A program made the translations under genes and the position numbers. DNA of 19,785 nt from Patescibacteria group bacterium (GTDB lineage: Bacteria; Patescibacteriota; Minisyncoccia; Minisyncoccales; GWA2-46-15): the NCBI GenBank assembly GCA_018895125.1, contig JAHIOR010000017.1, forward strand, positions 1 through 19,785, read 5' to 3'. Every line of letters begins with the position of its first letter. Within the stretch, counting starts at the first letter, position 1. Of the stretch, positions 8,293 to 13,861 are shown piece after piece. The notes under the pieces were generated by a model. That model had not been told where the DNA came from and ran no database searches. It saw only the letters and a program-made list of their open reading frames with translations.

Positions 8293-8718
8293 TTACTTTT
8301 TTGTTTCTACGATTGACGAGACGCGTCCTAGTCGGCTTTTTTTAGCTACTCTAAGTTCCGTAGATAAAGGTTCGGGTTTGACCGGAGAACTTTTATCTTC
8401 GAGCTTTTGCCAGACAATTCTAGGCGGCAAATCTTTCCTTTTCCAAAGATAAATTCTTGAAGAAAAGGAGTAAAGAATAAAATTTCCCAAAACCACTGGC
8501 AATGACCGGCCGCCGACTCTGACAAAACCCAGGGCAATGGCGCCAACCGTTAATAGGGTGCTAAGAAAAGCAAAAGCAAGGAAATTAGTCTTAGCAAGGG
8601 CAGCGTAAAGAATGACAATGCCGACACCAGCTCCGCCCATTAAGGCAAACTGTTTGAAAGTCAAAGGCCCGGCAATCTTGCTTTCTTTTTCAATAAATTG
8701 GGGAACTTGAAATCTCAT
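8293..8718 (-). CDS. PrgI-family (VirB3-like) T4SS membrane protein
   Basis: The 141-aa protein begins with a QVPQFIE motif followed by KIAGPLTFKQF, the hallmark start of the PrgI family. Two transmembrane helices follow (about 23-43 and 46-66). A family-like segment with RIYLWKRKDLPPRIVW comes next, and then a basic disordered C-terminus. PrgI proteins are the short inner-membrane partners of VirB4-type ATPases and are considered equivalents of VirB3. The stop lies 4 bp before the TraC-N-like start, so translation is likely coupled. Position 8716-8718 is the only sensible start, because the motif begins at residue 4. Confidence 0.85.
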   Translation of the reverse strand: MRFQVPQFIEKESKIAGPLTFKQFALMGGAGVGIVILYAALAKTNFLAFAFLSTLLTVGAIALGFVRVGGRSLPVVLGNFILYSFSSRIYLWKRKDLPPRIVWQKLEDKSSPVKPEPLSTELRVAKKSRLGRVSSIVETKK

Positions 8719-8726
8719 ACTCTACT

Positions 8727-8760
8727 AATTACGAATAAAAATGATTTGTAATTCGTAGTT
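8727..8760 (-). other. Intercistronic hairpin between the 140-aa gene and PrgI
   Basis: The arms 8727-8736 (AATTACGAAT) and 8751-8760 (ATTCGTAGTT) form a 10-bp stem with one mismatch in the minus-strand RNA (one G-T wobble on the other strand) and a 14-nt loop. The hairpin starts right at the stop codon of the 140-aa gene and ends 9 bases before the PrgI start. There is no U-tract, so it is not a terminator. It may be an mRNA processing or stability element or may tune downstream translation; function is inferred. Confidence 0.45.
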
Positions 8761-9183
8761 CTATTCAATTTGTTCTAAATAAGAATCTGATTTCTCCGGC
8801 TTTGTTTCTTTAGTTTCTGAAGTAGGAGCTTCGATCTGTTCTTGAGTTTCCTCGGCAGTTTCTATTTTATATAGGCTGGCTAAGCTTTGTTTGACCGGGA
8901 AAAAGACAAATCTGTTTATTTCCTGGAATATTTTTTTAGCTATGTCGTCTTTCAAGCCCACCTCTTTTTTAAGAGATTCTTTAAAGTCTTCGGGAGGCAA
9001 CAATCCGAAAAGAACATTCCTAATTAAAGCAGATATTTGGGTGCCTCTTTCGTCTAATACATCATTTTCTTCAAGAACCTTTAAAACAACTTCCTGTGTT
9101 TCATTTGCCATAAAAATCTCCTTTATGTCTTCCGGCAATCCCAGTAAAAGTTTTCTTAATTGTTCTTTTGTATAGTCTGCCAT
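8761..9183 (-). CDS. Small helical T4SS-operon protein, function unknown
   Basis: The 140-aa protein is predicted all-helical up to about residue 105, with no signal peptide or convincing membrane segment. A disordered acidic tail rich in Glu and Thr follows. It begins MADYTKEQLRKLLLGLPEDIKEIF and has no known catalytic motif. It sits between the VirB6-like gene (17-bp gap) and PrgI, in the position where CPR T4SS operons often carry a conserved small protein without an assigned function. A cytoplasmic accessory role is the most that can be inferred. Confidence 0.7.
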   Translation of the reverse strand: MADYTKEQLRKLLLGLPEDIKEIFMANETQEVVLKVLEENDVLDERGTQISALIRNVLFGLLPPEDFKESLKKEVGLKDDIAKKIFQEINRFVFFPVKQSLASLYKIETAEETQEQIEAPTSETKETKPEKSDSYLEQIE

Positions 9184-9200
9184 AGTTTATAAACGATTAT

Positions 9201-11816
9201 TTAGAAATTAATTGTTTTTCCCCTGTCTTTAATTACAAGATGTTCATCGACTGGTATTTCCTGGCTCATTCGCAGATTAACTTTTTTCCCGTCCACGTAA
9301 AACTCTAGTTTAGATTTAATGCGATCATCTGTCCGTCTGATCATCTGCTGGCCGGTCAAAGGATGCTTAAAATCTTGATATGGGTGGTTCCCAATTTGTT
9401 TGCCGCCAGGTATGACTCCTCTCGCCCCTGACTTATGGCTTGAATAATCTATTATAGATTGGGTGTATGTGTATCCCGTCTGGCCCTTGAATACCACGTC
9501 ATTTACAGGCGGTGGTGGCGGCGCTGGCGAACCGCTAAATTGTCCGCCAGGCGGAGGCATTTTTCTTGAAGCTTCTTTTCCTGCCGGAACCGCTAACCCA
9601 GATGGCGTTTGCACAAAACGAGGCGCTCCACTCACTGGGCTCGGCGGTGTTGGTGATGCTTCTGGCCCCGGTCCTCCCGGCCCTGGCCCTGGCCCCGGCC
9701 TTCCTTTTTTTCTAGCGATAAAATCATTAACTTCTTTCAGGTCTGCAAAGGGTTTTTTAGTCTCAGGATTTGTCGACGGGGGAAATGCCTGCTGATTTAA
9801 CATAAAGGGAGCTCTTAACATTTGCGGATTATCTATGGCCAAGTTTTCTGCGCCAATTCTTTCTATAGCGTCATAAGTGAATTTACTCGAGACTTCCGGG
9901 CCAAATTTTTCATCTATCTTGGCAAGGTGATTGACATTTTTATCCCTGGCAAATATGTCTTGGATAACAGGATTATTCATTGTTTCTGGGGACAGCTTGG
10001 TAACAGCATCCATGTCCAGGCCCCTTACGGTTTTTTCAAGCGACCATAATTGACCAAGAGCTTGATAACCATTGTCTGTTTCCCCGGCCCTAATAATGTC
10101 TTTAGTAGTTCTTCCAAAGCCAAGACTGGTTCTCCAATCTGTCCCAAATTTACGAGATAAGTCATTATCCAACCATTTATCGCTTTCGTTCAACTTAGTT
10201 CTGTCTTTTTCGGCCAGAGTGTTCAACCTTCCTTGTATTTTTGCAAGTTTACCTTTTTCCTCGCCCGGCTTAGTTAAAAAGTGCTTCCAAACAATATCAT
10301 CCATGGCTGAGGACGGGTTGTCAGAAACAATTCTTCTTAAATGGTCTGGAGACAATCTAACCGCTGCTTGTTTGGCTTTTCTTTCAAAGCTCGGATCAGC
10401 TTGTCTTGTCTTGAATAATCCCACATCTCCTTTTTCTTCGGAAATTTTAGCTAAAACAGCAACCATTCTTTGATCTCTGTTTGCTATATGGAGCGGATCA
10501 TTCGCCCAAAGCATTGCTCCAGTAAGGTCATCGTTCTTAACCATACTGGTTAAGGTCTTATCTTTCATTAAATCGTCAATTCCCGATGGTATTCCAGCTT
10601 TTAGTTCTTTGGCTTTCAACGCTAATTGCCTGCCTACCCAGGATTTTGAGCCAGCCATTTGGTCAATAAGACCGCCCTTGCCTCCTATTGTTTCAGAGGA
10701 AAGTACTTCCCTGCCGATCCTTTGTGTTCCTTTTTTTGCCTGGCCTATGGCTCCGGTTCCTTTTTTCCAGCTGCCTACGGCAGACTTGCCCAAACCCTTG
10801 GCGGTAGCAATAATAGCCGTGGCGCCAATAGCGCCGCTTGATAAGCTGGTTAAAAACCCAAGGAAAAGGAAAATCAAAACCACGCCATAAACAAGCATAC
10901 TGCTCAAAATTGGGCCTATACCCACAAAATTACTCCAGGCGCTTGGCGCCGGAGCAATGATGATAGCGTCAGCCTGATCTAAAAGATGCCAGGAAAGGTA
11001 TAGAAAAAAGGAGGCTGGAACGCCGATAAAGCACCATTGAATGAATTGCTGCCACCATTGTTTGTAATATGAGCTAGCTTTGGGAAAAACATTGGCAAAG
11101 AAAGCCAAAGGAGAAACAATCACCAGCGCCCAAATGGCAACATATCTTGTTAAAAAGAGAAAAGCGTAGAGTAAAAAGAAAAACCCGGCCAAAAGATTAA
11201 AAATAGAAATAGTCGCGGCTTCGGCAATTATTTCAAGGCTGATTGATTTGCCCCAAGAACCCCCTAGCTTATTGAGAGTGCTAGAATAATGAGAACCGCC
11301 CAAGTTGGTGATGGCGGTGAAATCTCCGGTTGCTCCCAAAAAGAAGTTCATAATGATATTGGAAGCGTCAACAATTATTCCGGCAATCACCGGAGTAAAA
11401 TTAACCAAAAGAGCCATGGCCAGCAACCGCGGCAATGCTTTTTTAGCGCCGTATTCATCAAGCTGCAAAGCAGTTGCCAGTCCGATAAAAACCAAAGCCA
11501 AAGTAAATCCCAAATTGGCAAAATCCCTGACAATGGGCCAGCCAACATCAACAATTCCTCCTGAAGTGTAGGGAACGGTGATGAGAGAAGGACTGATAGC
11601 AATAACAAGGAGCAATCTGCATATGAAAAGTATTGCAGAAGTATACAGCACTACAAGTTCAAGAATAACCGCAATTCCCGAAAAAGCAATATTCGCGGCC
11701 AGGGCGCCAATCCAAGCCTGGGCTTGATGCAGGGGTAAAACCAGGCCAGCGACAATAAATATAGAAACTAAAACCTTTATTAAAAGAGAATACTTCTTTA
11801 AAAATGAGTTTTTCAT
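9201..11816 (-). CDS. VirB6/TrbL-like polytopic T4SS membrane protein with long C-terminal tail
   Basis: The 871-aa protein starts with a signal-like helix (KK, then a hydrophobic core, with AQA near residue 34). Several transmembrane helices follow (about 42-75, 98-118, 130-160, 200-240, 262-278, 303-328). The segment YGAKKALPRLLAMALLVNFTP (122-142) and the Trp-rich WWQQFIQWCF (254-263) match the VirB6/TrbL-type channel protein of CPR T4SS loci. After about residue 340 the protein leaves the membrane with a tail of more than 500 residues. The tail contains a Gly/Pro repeat (GPGPGPGGPGP at about 705), a Pro/Ser-rich linker, and a C-terminal globular stretch. VirB6 forms part of the inner-membrane translocation path; the tail's role is unknown. 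The gene is first in the operon. The start at 11816 lies 5 bp after the tandem repeat array, with no Shine-Dalgarno. Confidence 0.8.
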   Translation of the reverse strand: MKNSFLKKYSLLIKVLVSIFIVAGLVLPLHQAQAWIGALAANIAFSGIAVILELVVLYTSAILFICRLLLVIAISPSLITVPYTSGGIVDVGWPIVRDFANLGFTLALVFIGLATALQLDEYGAKKALPRLLAMALLVNFTPVIAGIIVDASNIIMNFFLGATGDFTAITNLGGSHYSSTLNKLGGSWGKSISLEIIAEAATISIFNLLAGFFFLLYAFLFLTRYVAIWALVIVSPLAFFANVFPKASSYYKQWWQQFIQWCFIGVPASFFLYLSWHLLDQADAIIIAPAPSAWSNFVGIGPILSSMLVYGVVLIFLFLGFLTSLSSGAIGATAIIATAKGLGKSAVGSWKKGTGAIGQAKKGTQRIGREVLSSETIGGKGGLIDQMAGSKSWVGRQLALKAKELKAGIPSGIDDLMKDKTLTSMVKNDDLTGAMLWANDPLHIANRDQRMVAVLAKISEEKGDVGLFKTRQADPSFERKAKQAAVRLSPDHLRRIVSDNPSSAMDDIVWKHFLTKPGEEKGKLAKIQGRLNTLAEKDRTKLNESDKWLDNDLSRKFGTDWRTSLGFGRTTKDIIRAGETDNGYQALGQLWSLEKTVRGLDMDAVTKLSPETMNNPVIQDIFARDKNVNHLAKIDEKFGPEVSSKFTYDAIERIGAENLAIDNPQMLRAPFMLNQQAFPPSTNPETKKPFADLKEVNDFIARKKGRPGPGPGPGGPGPEASPTPPSPVSGAPRFVQTPSGLAVPAGKEASRKMPPPGGQFSGSPAPPPPPVNDVVFKGQTGYTYTQSIIDYSSHKSGARGVIPGGKQIGNHPYQDFKHPLTGQQMIRRTDDRIKSKLEFYVDGKKVNLRMSQEIPVDEHLVIKDRGKTINF

Positions 11817-11821
11817 ATTTT

Positions 11822-11941
11822 TTAATTCGCAGAATCAAACTTGCTTTAATTCGCAGAATCAAACTTGCTTTAATTCGCAGAATCAAACTTGCTTTAATTC
11901 GCAGAATCAAACTTGCTTTAATTCGCAGAATCAAACTTGCT
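11822..11941 (-). repeat. Five perfect 24-bp tandem repeats in the T4SS operon leader
   Basis: The unit (first copy 11822-11845) begins TTAATTCGCAGAATC on the plus strand and ends AAACTTGCT. Copies start at 11822, 11846, 11870, 11894 and 11918 and are identical. Each unit holds the short dyad ATTC-GCA-GAAT, which in minus-strand RNA can fold as GAUUC-UGC-GAAUU. There are no spacers, so this is not CRISPR. The array fills the space between the predicted promoter and the virB6-like start codon. The unit length is a multiple of 3, so an overlapping minus-strand frame reads ASLILRIK five times, but I do not regard that frame as a gene. Identical copies imply recent expansion or active homogenisation. 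Confidence 0.95.
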
Positions 11942-11943
11942 TT

Positions 11944-11952
11944 ATTATAGCA
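11944..11952 (-). promoter_or_regulatory. Extended -10 promoter of the T4SS operon
   Basis: The minus strand reads TGCTATAAT here, a perfect TATAAT with the TGn extension. No good -35 hexamer is found 16-18 nt upstream, which fits an extended -10 promoter. Transcription would start near 11937, inside the last tandem repeat as numbered. The leader would then be about 120 nt and consist almost only of repeats before the ATG at 11816. Confidence 0.6.
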
Positions 11953-12001
11953 TAAACTCTGTAGCAATCCATACTTGTGTATTCAATCTAGGTTTTGAAT
12001 T

Positions 12002-12121
12002 CTACGGTTCCCAAGCCTTATACAGGCTCCATATTAAGCTTCTATTTCTATTTACCGCTTCTATCTCCATTTGCTGTCCCTGTTCCCATTCGTTATTTTT
12101 ATTTTCATCCACGATCCCCAC
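12002..12121 (-). other. Possible small ORF or gene remnant in the 361-bp gene-poor stretch
   Basis: The stretch 11817-12177 has no convincing gene. Its right part contains a 39-codon open frame from GTG (12121) to TAG (12002-12004), starting VGIVDENKNNEWEQ and ending SLIWSLYKAWEP. The frame stays open upstream of the GTG to about 12170 but finds no ATG. The minus strand is purine-rich, which alone can keep a frame open. There is no Shine-Dalgarno and no family match that I recognise. It could be a small protein, a decayed gene end, or chance. Confidence 0.2.
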
Positions 12122-12142
12122 TTCATTAATTAATAACTTTTC

Positions 12143-12174
12143 CGTTAAATCACAGCGATAGCGGTAATATTACG
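12143..12174 (-). repeat. GATA-loop hairpin, downstream copy flanking the Cas2/PaaX-like gene
   Basis: An imperfect dyad centred at 12158.5 pairs CGT with ACG on the outside, then further short pairs separated by single mismatches, and closes with GC-GATA-GC. About 10 of 15 positions pair. It lies 3 bp after the gene's stop codon. It aligns without gaps to 12775-12808 over 34 bp with 23 identities, including CCGT, GCGATAGC and ATTACG, in the same orientation. Confidence 0.5.
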
Positions 12175-12177
12175 TGA

Positions 12178-12762
12178 TTAAGTTAATTTAAAATACTTCC
12201 TTAACTTAATATCGTTGCCAAGGCTTTCAGCAATAATCAGTCTCAAATTTTCTTCTTTGAGTCCGAAGAAATCTTGCAATAACTCTATTTCCGCTGCGCA
12301 ATCAAAAGGATGAACCCAAACACTTTTTTGCAACAGAGAAAACCCTAATTCTTTCAATTTCCCCCGAAAGGCATCGCGATGCATTTTCTTTAACTCAGAA
12401 ATGTCAAAAATGACTATTCGCCATTTTCTATCCCATCTTTTCGGTTTCTTGATTTCCAATTCATTTATTTGCCGATAACCCGCTTTTTTCTTACCCTCGT
12501 AAGTTAGATTAATGTAAATTTGCTTTCCCTGTTTCCTAAACTCAATCAAACCTTGCCTGCGAAGATTATAAAAAGCGTCATAAACCTTCCTCTTTGGATA
12601 TTTTTTCCACCTTTTATTATAGCCATTGATTAAACTTCTCGTAAAAGAAGGTGAGCTTGCGGCAACATAAACCGCACCAGCAATTAATAACCAATAGAGG
12701 ATGTCTTTGGTTATTTCGCTCTTCGGTTTCTTAAAATAATATTTATATTTCCTTACACCCAT
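12178..12762 (-). CDS. Membrane-anchored winged-helix protein with PaaX/Cas2-like C-terminal domain
   Basis: The 194-aa protein has a basic N-terminus, one hydrophobic segment (about 23-36, LYWLLIAGAVYVAA), and a winged-helix-like region (about 52-93, including KVYDAFYNLRRQGLIEF). The C-terminal domain (about 110-194) contains WRIVIFDISE, KLKELGF and SVWVHPF. That pattern (beta strand ending in D, helix, then a strand with a hydrophobic-Trp-Val core) is the ferredoxin-like fold shared by Cas2 and the PaaX C-terminal domain. Such proteins are often auto-annotated as Cas2 in CPR genomes, but no CRISPR array or other cas gene is present here. A DNA- or RNA-binding regulator is more likely than an adaptation nuclease. 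It is monocistronic, flanked by two related hairpins, with a weak promoter (TTTACT, 16 bp, TATATC at 12809-12814) just upstream. Confidence 0.65.
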   Translation of the reverse strand: MGVRKYKYYFKKPKSEITKDILYWLLIAGAVYVAASSPSFTRSLINGYNKRWKKYPKRKVYDAFYNLRRQGLIEFRKQGKQIYINLTYEGKKKAGYRQINELEIKKPKRWDRKWRIVIFDISELKKMHRDAFRGKLKELGFSLLQKSVWVHPFDCAAEIELLQDFFGLKEENLRLIIAESLGNDIKLRKYFKLT

Positions 12763-12774
12763 TATTTAATTTTA

Positions 12775-12808
12775 CCGTAGAACTAATGCGATAGCAATAG
12801 AATTACGG
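12775..12808 (-). repeat. GATA-loop hairpin, upstream copy flanking the Cas2/PaaX-like gene
   Basis: The dyad is centred at 12791.5 and pairs CCGTA/TACGG, then CTA/TAG, then TGC/GCA around a GATA loop, with a 2x2 internal loop plus a G-T wobble and one A-A mismatch. It begins 13 bp upstream of the ATG (12762). If the weak promoter at 12809-12836 is used, the hairpin would form the very 5' end of the mRNA. Several differences from the copy at 12143-12174 keep pairing, for example C-G here against T-A there at 12783/12800. Confidence 0.55.
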
Positions 12809-12831
12809 GATATAGTTTTGGAAAAATTGAA

Positions 12832-12851
12832 GTAAAGCTGATGATCTTTAC
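12832..12851. other. Short inverted repeat upstream of the Cas2/PaaX-like gene
   Basis: GTAAAG (12832-12837) and CTTTAC (12846-12851) form a perfect 6-bp dyad around 8 bases. It lies between the rsmA stop and the -35-like element of the downstream gene, so it could be an operator or a weak terminator-like structure for rsmA. No T-run follows on the minus strand. Confidence 0.3.
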
Positions 12852-12892
12852 AGGGGATATATTCACCGGTAGTTACGAGGATTGCTGTGGAT

Positions 12893-12924
12893 AAAAGTTT
12901 TAGCTAGCAAAAGTTTTAGCCAGC
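12893..12924 (-). repeat. 16-bp tandem duplication across the rsmA stop codon
   Basis: AAAAGTTTTAGCTAGC (12893-12908) is followed at once by AAAAGTTTTAGCCAGC (12909-12924), identical at 15 of 16 positions. The rsmA stop (TAA, 12900-12902) lies in the outer copy, while the inner copy encodes residues near the C-terminus (LAKTF). Because 16 is not a multiple of 3, the duplication shifts frame, so it probably redefined the last few residues and the stop. Confidence 0.8.
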
Positions 12925-13718
12925 CCCAGCCAATTTTCAAGACTTAGGGATTCAGCTCTGGTATCTAGCCTCAATTTATTTTTTAAAAGCCAATCCTTAA
13001 TCTGACTTTTTGGCAACCCAAGTCCGGAAGCCAAGTTGTTAATTAGCTGTTTTCTGGGTTGGGAAAAACCAGCTCTAACAATTTTAAAGAATAAGATTTT
13101 ATCAAACTTTAATTCTGGGTTTCTTGGTCCTAGCCTGATAATAGCCGAATCTATCTTAGGTTTTGGCCAGAAAGCTTGTTTGGAAACATAATCGACAATT
13201 TTAGCATCAGCATATATCTGAACAGAGACAGCTAACAGGGTCATATTTGGAGGTTGGCTGCAAATTCTTTGGCCAACTTCTTTTTGTACCATTAAAACCA
13301 TTAATTCAGGCTTGTTTGCCAGCTCTAAAAATCTTCTGATGATATGGGTAGCTGCATAATAAGGGAGATTGGCAATAACTTTGTAGTCTTTAAAATTCTC
13401 AAAGCTTGTTTTTAAAGCATCGCCAACAACGATTTCAATATTTTTAAATCCTTGGAGATTATTTTTTAAATCAGGAACCAAATTTAAGTCTTTTTCAATA
13501 GCAATCACTTTGCCCGACTTTTGAGCCAGTTCTTTAGTCAGATCACCCAGCCCAGGCCCGATTTCAATTACCAGATCTGTTTTTTCAAGATTGCCGGCAT
13601 TAATAATTTTATTAATGACGTTTTTTTGCCTTAGCCAATGCTGACCAAGCTGTTTTTGGGGCTTGATAATCTGTGGATTGCCTAAACTTTTTAGGCCTTG
13701 ACCTGATGGTTTTTTCAT
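12900..13718 (-). CDS. rsmA: 16S rRNA (adenine1518/1519-N6,N6)-dimethyltransferase RsmA/KsgA
   Basis: RsmA dimethylates two adjacent adenines near the 3' end of 16S rRNA during small-subunit maturation, using S-adenosylmethionine. The 272-aa protein shows KQLGQHWL (22-29, the family's entry motif), the SAM-binding motif IEIGPGLG (51-58), acidic EKD (75-77), VGDAL (98-102), and the catalytic NLPYY motif (117-121). The C-terminal helical domain includes FSQPRKQLINNL, typical of the family. Length is near normal, with an about 20-residue basic N-terminal extension; the start at 13718 is the only ATG before the motif. It is divergent from the LysM-M23 gene. The C-terminus is shaped by a small tandem duplication. 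Confidence 0.95.
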   Translation of the reverse strand: MKKPSGQGLKSLGNPQIIKPQKQLGQHWLRQKNVINKIINAGNLEKTDLVIEIGPGLGDLTKELAQKSGKVIAIEKDLNLVPDLKNNLQGFKNIEIVVGDALKTSFENFKDYKVIANLPYYAATHIIRRFLELANKPELMVLMVQKEVGQRICSQPPNMTLLAVSVQIYADAKIVDYVSKQAFWPKPKIDSAIIRLGPRNPELKFDKILFFKIVRAGFSQPRKQLINNLASGLGLPKSQIKDWLLKNKLRLDTRAESLSLENWLGLAKTFAS

Positions 13719-13740
13719 GATATTTTGTTTAATAGCGAGT

Positions 13741-13773
13741 ACGATATATCGGGCGTCCCGCCCGTTATAGCGT
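13741..13773. promoter_or_regulatory. 33-bp palindrome in the rsmA / M23 peptidase divergent region
   Basis: The sequence pairs symmetrically about 13757: ACG/CGT, TATA/TATA and CGGGCG/CGCCCG, with two mismatches (A-G, T-T) and a TCC loop. Thirteen of 15 positions pair. It is GC-rich in an AT-rich spacer and lies 22 bp upstream of the rsmA start. No T-run follows on either strand, and the genes diverge, so it is not a terminator. It could be an operator shared by both genes or an RNA hairpin in the rsmA leader. Confidence 0.55.
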
Positions 13774-13824
13774 CAAACTACTAAAAAAGTTCACTATTTG
13801 GTATCTTTTTAGGAAAATCTCCAG

Positions 13825-13845
13825 TTTTTCCAAGCTGGGGAAAAA
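13825..13845 (+). other. Hairpin in the leader of the LysM-M23 gene
   Basis: TTTTTCC (13825-13831) pairs perfectly with GGAAAAA (13839-13845) around a 7-nt loop. It ends 16 bp before the start codon of the cell-wall hydrolase gene, so it could affect translation. No Shine-Dalgarno sequence lies between it and the ATG. Confidence 0.35.
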
Positions 13846-13861
13846 AAATGCTTGTAAGCTG

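Noticed and set aside
9463..9795. 110-aa plus-strand ORF opposite the Gly/Pro-rich virB6-like tail
   Set aside because: Its Gly/Pro-rich composition mirrors the GC-rich codons of the opposite gene; it has no RBS or domain.
11822..11941. CRISPR array
   Set aside because: The five copies are directly adjacent with no spacers, the unit is only 24 bp, and the nearby Cas2-fold protein is PaaX-like with no other cas genes.
11659..11967. 102-aa minus-strand ORF with five ASLILRIK repeats
   Set aside because: It starts with TTG, overlaps the virB6-like gene by more than 150 bp in another frame, and its repeat is explained by the 24-bp tandem DNA repeat.
11999..12045. tRNA-like stretch (GGTTTTGAATTCTA) in the gene-poor region
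   Set aside because: No acceptor stem or anticodon arm can be folded around it; the T-arm-like match is imperfect.
13739..13750. GTACGATATAT shared with 19304-19314 upstream of rpsO
   Set aside because: Eleven-base matches are expected by chance in a window of this size, and the surroundings do not match.
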